A DNA stretch of 64,000 nt from contig CBDBHH010000005.1 in the NCBI GenBank assembly GCA_965205535.1, forward strand, positions 3,038,001 through 3,102,000. The letters are read 5' to 3'. This stretch comes from UBA8079 sp965205535. Lineage in GTDB: Bacteria; Pseudomonadota; Alphaproteobacteria; UBA6615. The position numbers were made by a program, and so were the translations under genes. Position 1 is the first letter of the stretch. Each line of letters begins with the position of its first letter. This document shows, piece after piece, positions 57,842 through 64,000 of this stretch. The notes below the pieces were generated by a model. The model saw only the letters and a program-made list of their open reading frames with translations, did not search any database and was not told where the DNA came from.

Positions 57842-59080
57842 CTAGTAAGGCGTCGCCTCGGCCTGGCCGAGTGAGTTGATCAGAACGGATTCGTTTGGCG
57901 CGGGCTTGTCGTTCACCCGGTCGAGGCACCAGTCCGCAAGCATCGTGTACCAGTTCTCGCCCAGATAGGCCGCGGATCCACCACCGATCGCATGGCGCTC
58001 ACCTTCATAGAAGACAAGTTTTTTGGGCACATTCAGCTGGTTCACGAACTCCTCGGAGCACTCGACCGGGCTCAGTTCCTCATCCTGACCGCCTTGCACA
58101 AGGATCGGGCATTTGATCTGGTCGGTGATCGGGCCGAGTGAGAACTCGCTGATGAACTCGTCGAACTCGGCCTCGTCGTCATAGCCGGCCATGAACATGA
58201 ACCGCAGCTTGAAGGTCGGCGCGGCCATATTGAAAATCGTGTAGCAGCCCGGCTCGTGGCAGACGAACGACAGTGCTGCACCCTTGACCTTGTCGCCCAG
58301 CTGGGCGGCGGCCTGGGCACCAAAGAAGGATCCGAAGCTGATCCCGAAGATGACCATCCGGTCCTTGTCGATGTTTGGATGCTGGCTCAGCCAGTCGTAG
58401 ACCGCTTGTGCCGCTTCCATATGGTTGTCCTTGGTCACATACAGGCCGTTGACCGGGCATTCGCCCTGGCCGGGACCGTCATAGACAAAGCTCGCCATGC
58501 CGCGCTCGAGCATCTTGTCGCCATACATGGAGCACATGATTTCCTTTGACCCGTCCATCCCGTCGATGCCGATGGCGCAGGGAAATTTCTCACCTTCCTT
58601 GGGGGCGTGGGGCAGGGCCAGGAAGCCGGGAAGAACGCCGTCACCGAATGGAATTTCCACGCGCTCGATGGGCCGTGGCGCGAACTCGATATACTTGTCG
58701 TAGCAATCGACCATGCGCTGGTTGTAGTCCTTGTGCAGGTCGTTGGCCTCGAAGATGGGCCAACGAGCTGCGGAGTAGAGCAGGGAGGCGATGAAGTAAC
58801 TCTCGCGGGCGGAGACCAGACGATCCTCGGCTTCGAAGGTCTTTGCCTTGATCTCGCGGCGTTTTGCAGCACCGGCGAACTCGCGATGCATGTCGGCAAA
58901 CTTCTTGGTTCGCATGCCGACGGTGCGGAAGTCACCGACGGCGTCGGGACCGCAGGGATACATGCTGTAGCCCAACCGTGGCTGATCCCATTCCATGCCA
59001 ACCGACGAGATAATCGCGTCGAGGATCCAGCGCTGCTCGGCAAATCGCTTCATTTTCTGTTCGGTGAAGGCCCGCATCAT
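57842..59080 (-). CDS. Alpha/beta hydrolase with helical N-terminal region (DHPON-hydrolase-like)
   Basis: From ATG 59080 (GGGGAG 7 bases upstream) the product is 412 residues. A helical region of about 150 residues is followed by the hydrolase core: PCAIGIDGMDGSKEIMCSMY, ASFVYDGPGQGECPVNGLY, nucleophile elbow IFGISFGSFFGAQAAA (Ser), VQGGQDEELSPVECSEEF (Asp) and EGERHAIGGGSA (His). It resembles the gene at 39.3 kb in layout and also 2,6-dihydroxypseudooxynicotine hydrolase. Convergent with the luciferase-like gene (16 bases). Confidence 0.82.
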   Translation of the reverse strand: MMRAFTEQKMKRFAEQRWILDAIISSVGMEWDQPRLGYSMYPCGPDAVGDFRTVGMRTKKFADMHREFAGAAKRREIKAKTFEAEDRLVSARESYFIASLLYSAARWPIFEANDLHKDYNQRMVDCYDKYIEFAPRPIERVEIPFGDGVLPGFLALPHAPKEGEKFPCAIGIDGMDGSKEIMCSMYGDKMLERGMASFVYDGPGQGECPVNGLYVTKDNHMEAAQAVYDWLSQHPNIDKDRMVIFGISFGSFFGAQAAAQLGDKVKGAALSFVCHEPGCYTIFNMAAPTFKLRFMFMAGYDDEAEFDEFISEFSLGPITDQIKCPILVQGGQDEELSPVECSEEFVNQLNVPKKLVFYEGERHAIGGGSAAYLGENWYTMLADWCLDRVNDKPAPNESVLINSLGQAEATPY

Positions 59081-59259
59081 GACAATTCTCCCCATCTCGG
59101 AATTTTTTTGATTATCAGAGAATTATCTGAGCACACCGCGCAGGGGATGTCTCGACGAATTGTCGCGGGGGGCCAGCGGTGCTGCCGTCTCGCGCCGTTT
59201 GGGCGGATCGGTTAGCATAAGTCCAATTGTCCCAACCCGTCGAAGCGGAGAAGAACGCC

Positions 59260-60342
59260 ATGCGCACGCCAGCTGCCGTCCGGCATCAGGAAATGAACTC
59301 GGGAAAAATTCCCGGTCTTTTCCTCAAGCAGTTTCAGATGTCCAACGTGAAGAAGGGCGAGACGGTGGCGTTGTTGTCGGATGTCACGACGCGAACGGAG
59401 TATGTCGAGGCGGCGTTTGCGGCGGCCGATGAGCTGGATGCGGATTGCTATGAAATGCGCGTCAACATGATCCCGTCCTGGACGAAGGTCGGGGTCGATA
59501 CCATCGGCCAGATCAACGGTATGCTCGATGCGCTCAAGGCGGCCGACATCGTCGTTGCGTTGCACATCCCGCTTTTCACCAGCTGGTTGCGGGAGGTCAT
59601 GGGAACGGGCACGCGTTTCCTGATGATCATCGACGCACCCGACGATCTCGAGCTCCTCCTCGCGCCGAAGGGCCTGAAAGAGGCCGTGAAATATGCCGAT
59701 GCACGCTACGCCGCGACGAAAGAGGTTCGCGTGCTCAGTGATGCGGGCACTGACCTGACATACTCGCGGGGTGACTTCCCGGTCATGAGCCAATGGGGCT
59801 ATTCGGACGAACCGGGTCATTTTGACCAGTGGGGCGTGGGCCACATCCATACGTTTCCCAACGAAGGCTCTGCCAACGGCACGGTCGTCATGGCGCCGGG
59901 CGACATCGTCATACTGCCCTATTGCCGCTATGTGCAGGATGAGGTGCGGCTTGAGGTTCGCGACGGGTTTATTCGCAAGGTAGAGGGGGGTCTCGACGCC
60001 AAGCTGATGACGGACTGGCTTGATGACAACAAGCTGTCCGAAGATGACCTGGACCCCTATGCGGTGTCCCATCTGGGCTGGGGCATGAATCCGCAGGCGC
60101 GTTGGTACAATATCGCGCTCCACGGGGATAATCCCGAGCGGTCCCATGCGTCTGCACGCGCATTCCCGGGCAATTTCCTGTTCTCCACGGGGCCGAACAC
60201 ACAAGGTGGCGGGAGCCGCAACACCAATGGCCACTATGACGTGCCCATGCGTGACTGCACCGTGCTCCTGGACAATGAAGTGGTCATCGAGCGCGGCAAA
60301 TTCGTTGATGAACAAATGATCGTCGAACGAGAGGAACGCTGA
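59260..60342 (+). CDS. NicX-like 2,5-dihydroxypyridine 5,6-dioxygenase / M29-fold protein
   Basis: A 360-residue protein of the aminopeptidase-T (M29) fold family. It has VRVLSDAGTDLTYSRGDFPV, SQWGYSDEPGHFDQWGVGHI, TFPNEGSANGTVVMAPGDIV, YAVSHLGWGMNPQARWYNIA and ARAFPGNFLFSTGPNTQGGG, which follow the pattern of NicX, the Fe(II) dioxygenase that opens the ring of 2,5-dihydroxypyridine in nicotinate breakdown. Histidines in HLGW, GHIHTF and NGHYD are likely metal ligands. ATG 59260 is chosen by the GGAG 9 bases upstream. Its stop overlaps the next gene's ATG (TGATG). Confidence 0.8.
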   Translation: MRTPAAVRHQEMNSGKIPGLFLKQFQMSNVKKGETVALLSDVTTRTEYVEAAFAAADELDADCYEMRVNMIPSWTKVGVDTIGQINGMLDALKAADIVVALHIPLFTSWLREVMGTGTRFLMIIDAPDDLELLLAPKGLKEAVKYADARYAATKEVRVLSDAGTDLTYSRGDFPVMSQWGYSDEPGHFDQWGVGHIHTFPNEGSANGTVVMAPGDIVILPYCRYVQDEVRLEVRDGFIRKVEGGLDAKLMTDWLDDNKLSEDDLDPYAVSHLGWGMNPQARWYNIALHGDNPERSHASARAFPGNFLFSTGPNTQGGGSRNTNGHYDVPMRDCTVLLDNEVVIERGKFVDEQMIVEREER

Positions 60343-61171
60343 TGGGGCTTCGTGATTTCGGTTCCTATCCGCCGCAGGAACCCCTTTCCGGAATAGGTGC
60401 GAAATACCATGTCCGCGTCCAGGAGCTGGGCGCGGGTATCGATGGCGAGACCTTCGCTTATGGCGATGACCCGTACCAGGAAGTCGCGGTATTCGCGGCG
60501 CCCGAGCCGAACGGGACAGTGGTTGCGTTCATGCATGGTGGTGGCTGGACGAACGGCTACAAGGAATGGATGGCTTTCATGGCCCCGCCACTGACGGCGG
60601 CCGGTATCACCTTCGTCAGTATCGGCTATCGCCTGGCCCCCGGCGTCACCTGGCCGGCCGGCGTGGAAGACGCAGCGGCGGGTATCGCATGGGTATATGA
60701 GAACATCGCCTCACATGGCGGCGACCCCGAGCGCATCTTCGTCGGCGGTCATTCGGCTGGCGGACATCACGCAGCGTGGGTCGCCGTTCGCGCCGACTGG
60801 CAGGACGCCGCCGGTGTGCCCGCAAATGTCATTCGCGGGGCATTGCCGGTATCGGGCGTATACGACTTCACCGAAGGCAACGGAATGCCGACCAGACCCC
60901 GTTTTCTGGGTGAGGGTGCCGGAAATGAAACAGATTCCAGCCCGATACACACAATCTCGAACACACCACCGTTCCTGATGGCGTGGGGGATACGGACTTC
61001 CCGCATCTCATTGTTCAGGCCGAAGAGATGGCGCGCACGCTGAACAATGCCGGCGGGGAGGTGCAAACAATCTGCCTTGTGGACTGCGATCACCTTGGTG
61101 CGTCATACGCCTGCGGTGACCCGGCGGGTCCGTGGGTTACGGGTTTAGTTGAATGGCTATCGAACAACTGA
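60342..61171 (+). pseudogene. Formamidase-like alpha/beta hydrolase, single-base frameshift
   Basis: A protein of about 276 residues when two frames are joined. The first carries VVAFMHGGGWTNGYKEWMAF (oxyanion), VSIGYRLAPGVTWPAGVEDA, and the nucleophile in FVGGHSAGGHHAAWVAVRAD. At the G run 60985-60989 the frame shifts; with one more G it reads LMAWGDTDFPHLIVQAEEMA to the end, including DCDHLGASYACGD (His). It resembles kynurenine formamidase-type esterases. In nicotinate breakdown the step after NicX is an N-formylmaleamate deformylase of the alpha/beta hydrolase class, so this is a fitting partner (inference). Confidence 0.82.
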
Positions 61172-61353
61172 CGGTGGTTATCGAGGCGCCGGAGAAAACA
61201 CCCAAATACCGCGCATGCGCGCCGGGCGTTAACCATTTATTGACGCCAGGCGAAATAAGTTAACGCCGCGCGCCCGTTTTCTGTGCAACATACAGCCCAG
61301 AGTTGTTTCGGGACGTGAATTTGCCACGTGCAGATGGCTTGGACGGTACGGTG

Positions 61354-64000
61354 ATGGACGCAAGTTCCGCAGGTTCGGCTCAAGGTGCGAACGAAATGCT
61401 CCAGAGCGTTTTGAATACGCTCGGCGGCGGCGTCATCATATTCGACTCCCATCTGCGGGTTGTGACGTCGAACGCGCTCGCGCAGGAGCTTCTGGATATG
61501 CCCGCGGAGCTGATGAAGCCCGGGCAGGACTGGATTGAATCTGTTCGGTATGCCGCCGAGCGCGGAGACTACGGTCCAGGTGATGCCGAGGAACATGTCG
61601 CACGGGTAATCGGTCTGTTTGGACCGGGTGAGGCTTATTCGCTCACGCGGCAGCGTCCGGACGGCGCGGTTCTCGAAATTCACGGTCGTCCGATCGAGAA
61701 CGGTTTCGTCACCCGTTTTCGAGACATCACCGATCAGCATCGCAATGAAGAGGCGCTGCGTGATGTAACGCGATCGCGCCAGCGCTACCAGCGGTTCTTC
61801 GAACTGTCGGATGGTCTTCTGGGCATGGCGAGCAGCGATGGCAGGCTCCACACGGTCAATCAGGAGTGGGAGAAAATCCTTGGGCGTGATGCCGCGGCTT
61901 TATCCGGCGAGCCTCTGATCAACCTTGTCTTCGAAGAAGATACGCCGATCGTCCAACGGGCTCTCGACAACCTGATCGCGGGGCAGGATACCGCCCGGTT
62001 CAAGGTCCGCGTGATTGACGGTTCGGGGAACCCGCGTTGGACGGACTGGCACATCACGTCTGATCAGCTTGGCCAGCTCTATTGTGCCGTTCGTGATGTT
62101 GATGAGGAATGGCGACGCGAGCAGGAGCTCGGAACCGCGCGCCGGGAAGCTGAAAAGGCAAAAACCGAAACCGATCAGGCCGAACGCATTCTTGCTGAAG
62201 CGATTGAGACCCTTTCGGAGGGCTTCATTCTGTATGATTCCGAAGATCGGATCGTTCGTTACAACTCCAGATACCGTGAGTTTTTCCCCTTCATGCCGAC
62301 GCAGAGTGAGGGCGTGGGCCTGCATTTCAGGGGTGTTCTTCGCCTGGGCATTGAACATGGTCACTACGCCGACCCCGAACTGGCGACGGATCAGGATGCG
62401 TGGATGGATCGCATGTGCGCGGTCCACACCAATGAAAACGGTGAGTCCCACGAGATGGAAACGTCGGACGGCCGTTGGATTCTGATCACGGACCGGCGCA
62501 TGGAAGATGGCTGCATCGTCGGCGTGCGCTCCGATATTACGGAAGTGAAGCGTGCGGAGGCCAACCTGCGCGATGCGATTGAAAGCCTTAACGATGGCTT
62601 CGTGCTTTACGATTCCGATGACCGTGTGGTGGTCGCCAACGAGCGGTACAGGCAGGATTTCGGAAAGTATGCAGACCGGGTGGTACCGGGGGTGACCTTT
62701 CGCGAACTCATGGAGTTCACCTACGAGCGCATCAAAACGCCGGACGATGGGATCAATCGTGAGGAGTGGATAGACAACCAGGTCGCCAAGCACGCGGCCG
62801 ATCACACACTTCAGGAGCTCCAGATAGGCGCGCGAACGCTGCGGGTAGCATCTCACAGCACGTCGGGCGGCGGCATTGTGACGCTCAGGTCGGACATTTC
62901 CGAGATGAAGCGTGCTGAACAACGCCTGACCGACGCCATTGCAGGTATGCGCGACGGTTTCTCGCTCTACGACCAGGATGATTGCCTGGTCATCGCGAAC
63001 GACAAGTATCTCGACATGTTCCAGTCCGTTGGCGGCAAGGTCGAAATCGGGATGAACATCCGCGAGGTGATCCGTATCGCAGTCGATGTCGGTATTCTGG
63101 TTCCGGAAACTTCCGATCTCGATTCCTGGATCGAAGAGCGCGTCGAGCAGCACCGAAATCCCACGGGTGATGCCGAGGTGATCTTCCCCGATGATCGCAC
63201 CTATGTCGTTTCTGCCAGCAACACCCGGGACGGTGGGGTTGTTGTCATGAATTCCGAGGCAACGGAGCTGAAGCGGGTCGAGATGCGATTGCGCGACGCG
63301 ATCGAAGCCATTCGGGACGGCTTTGTATTGTTCGATGGGGACGACAAACTCGCGGCCTACAACAGCAGTTGGGCGCGAGACTTCGGCGATGCGGTCGACC
63401 AGATTTATATCGGTATGCCGTTCGAAGACATGATCCGCGTGTTCGCGCATAGCGGACAAGTTCAGGATTCCATTGGCCGGGAAGACGAATGGATTGAAGA
63501 GCAAATCCACCGGCATGGTGAGGAGGTCGATTTCGAGCGCAAGTTCGAGGACGGGCGCGTTGTGCGGGTTTCACGGCGTCATACCGAGGAAGGTGGTTCG
63601 GTCGCCGTTCGTACGGATGTTACCGCGATCCGCCAGGCTGAAATACGCATCTCGGATGCGATCGATAGTCTGGATGACGGGTTTCTGCTCTGGGATGGCG
63701 ATGACCAGCTGCTTCTGTGCAACGACGCCTACAAGAAATTCTATCCGAAACTGGCCGAGCACATGCAGCCGGGCATTCGCTTCAGCGAGCTAGCTGGACG
63801 GTTGTTTGATGTTCAGATCGGCGACCCGGACTCCGATGAGAGTGAACGGTCGCTGTGGATCAAGAAACGCATCGCCGACCACCGTGATCCGCAGGCGTCA
63901 ATCGAATATACCCATCTCGATGGGCGCGTGTTCCTGTCACCGAGCGCCGGACCCGCGAAGGTGGCATCGTCACGATTGTCTCCGACATCACACTCCTCAA
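61354..64000 (+). CDS. Multi-PAS sensor protein, partial at right edge
   Basis: An open frame of more than 880 residues continues past the window. It contains at least seven PAS-type modules: two N-terminal ones (about 15-120 and 130-245), a coiled-coil-like helix (RREAEKAKTETDQAERIL), then five repeats of about 120 residues starting AIETLSEGFILYDSEDR, AIESLNDGFVLYDSDDR, AIAGMRDGFSLYDQDDC, AIEAIRDGFVLFDGDDK and AIDSLDDGFLLWDGDDQ. No membrane segment is seen so far. The output domain (kinase, GGDEF or other) lies beyond the edge. Near 63935 the frame shifts: one extra base would give VTERRTREGGIVTIVSDITL, as in the other repeats. The start could also be GTG 61351 or TTG 61321. Confidence 0.85.
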   Translation, partial: MDASSAGSAQGANEMLQSVLNTLGGGVIIFDSHLRVVTSNALAQELLDMPAELMKPGQDWIESVRYAAERGDYGPGDAEEHVARVIGLFGPGEAYSLTRQRPDGAVLEIHGRPIENGFVTRFRDITDQHRNEEALRDVTRSRQRYQRFFELSDGLLGMASSDGRLHTVNQEWEKILGRDAAALSGEPLINLVFEEDTPIVQRALDNLIAGQDTARFKVRVIDGSGNPRWTDWHITSDQLGQLYCAVRDVDEEWRREQELGTARREAEKAKTETDQAERILAEAIETLSEGFILYDSEDRIVRYNSRYREFFPFMPTQSEGVGLHFRGVLRLGIEHGHYADPELATDQDAWMDRMCAVHTNENGESHEMETSDGRWILITDRRMEDGCIVGVRSDITEVKRAEANLRDAIESLNDGFVLYDSDDRVVVANERYRQDFGKYADRVVPGVTFRELMEFTYERIKTPDDGINREEWIDNQVAKHAADHTLQELQIGARTLRVASHSTSGGGIVTLRSDISEMKRAEQRLTDAIAGMRDGFSLYDQDDCLVIANDKYLDMFQSVGGKVEIGMNIREVIRIAVDVGILVPETSDLDSWIEERVEQHRNPTGDAEVIFPDDRTYVVSASNTRDGGVVVMNSEATELKRVEMRLRDAIEAIRDGFVLFDGDDKLAAYNSSWARDFGDAVDQIYIGMPFEDMIRVFAHSGQVQDSIGREDEWIEEQIHRHGEEVDFERKFEDGRVVRVSRRHTEEGGSVAVRTDVTAIRQAEIRISDAIDSLDDGFLLWDGDDQLLLCNDAYKKFYPKLAEHMQPGIRFSELAGRLFDVQIGDPDSDESERSLWIKKRIADHRDPQASIEYTHLDGRVFLSPSAGPAKVASSRLSPTSHSS

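Noticed and set aside
61900..63516. 538-aa open frame antisense to the PAS sensor
   Set aside because: Repetitive only because the PAS modules on the other strand repeat; no domain recognised.
1..64000. CRISPR array or cas genes
   Set aside because: No regularly spaced repeat array and no Cas-like product was seen; the regular 360-base repeats at the right end are protein-coding PAS modules.

Overview
The window reads as an alphaproteobacterial chromosome, probably Rhodospirillales-like and free-living. Coding sequence is GC-rich, and the content fits: a rplM-rpsI pair, a type-2 argC, class I PHA synthase, TRAP and TTT transporters, xanthine dehydrogenase and many multi-PAS sensor modules. 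Genus-level assignment is not possible from the sequence alone. No CRISPR array, rRNA or prophage structural gene was seen; one tRNA (Glu, UUC) is present.

Layout. 1-5.2 kb holds small conserved genes (cutA, ytoQ), then a leftward run of enoyl-CoA hydratase-like, two tandem CoA-binding proteins and metY. 5.3-6.4 kb is rplM-rpsI. 6.4-9.3 kb is an AT-richer integrative element inserted in the 3' end of rpsI and bounded by a 14-bp direct repeat. 9.4-14.1 kb carries a DUF3179 lipidless exported protein and a proVWX-type betaine/proline transporter. 14.3-25.1 kb is core metabolism: argC, gamma-carbonic anhydrase, phaC, an OmpA-like lipoprotein, an aminotransferase, homoserine dehydrogenase, glpX, recJ and tenA. 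25.2-27.9 kb is a second small element, inserted in tRNA-Glu, with a 45-bp repeat at each end, the tail of a dead tyrosine recombinase and one intact cargo gene, a 609-aa GHKL (Hsp90/MutL-fold) ATPase.

27.9-47 kb is catabolic and transport gene sets: an LVIVD-repeat propeller, a CobW GTPase, a TctCAB tricarboxylate-type transporter flanked by two cupins, a SulP-Usp pair, an amidase, an alpha/beta hydrolase, a quinone-reductase-like gene, and a LysR-controlled DctPQM TRAP transporter with a formylglycine sulfatase/phosphonate monoester hydrolase. 47-51.6 kb is purine oxidation (guanine deaminase-like, XdhA, XdhB). 51.7-54.1 kb is typA and a cold-shock gene. 54.3-61.2 kb groups a CmcJ-type oxygenase, a BLUF photoreceptor, two alpha/beta hydrolases, a luciferase-like monooxygenase, a NicX-like 2,5-dihydroxypyridine dioxygenase and a formamidase-like hydrolase, which suggests breakdown of an N-heteroaromatic compound. 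A very large multi-PAS sensor runs off the right edge.

The two small integrative elements are the most interesting content: both are under 3 kb, neither encodes a complete integrase, one uses a ribosomal protein gene as its target and repairs its stop codon and terminator, and the other carries a lone GHKL ATPase that is a candidate defence gene. Separately, five otherwise healthy genes (sulP, the quinone reductase, the luciferase-like gene, the formamidase-like gene and the terminal PAS sensor) are each broken by a single-base indel, mostly in G/C runs, so sequence error should be considered before calling them pseudogenes.
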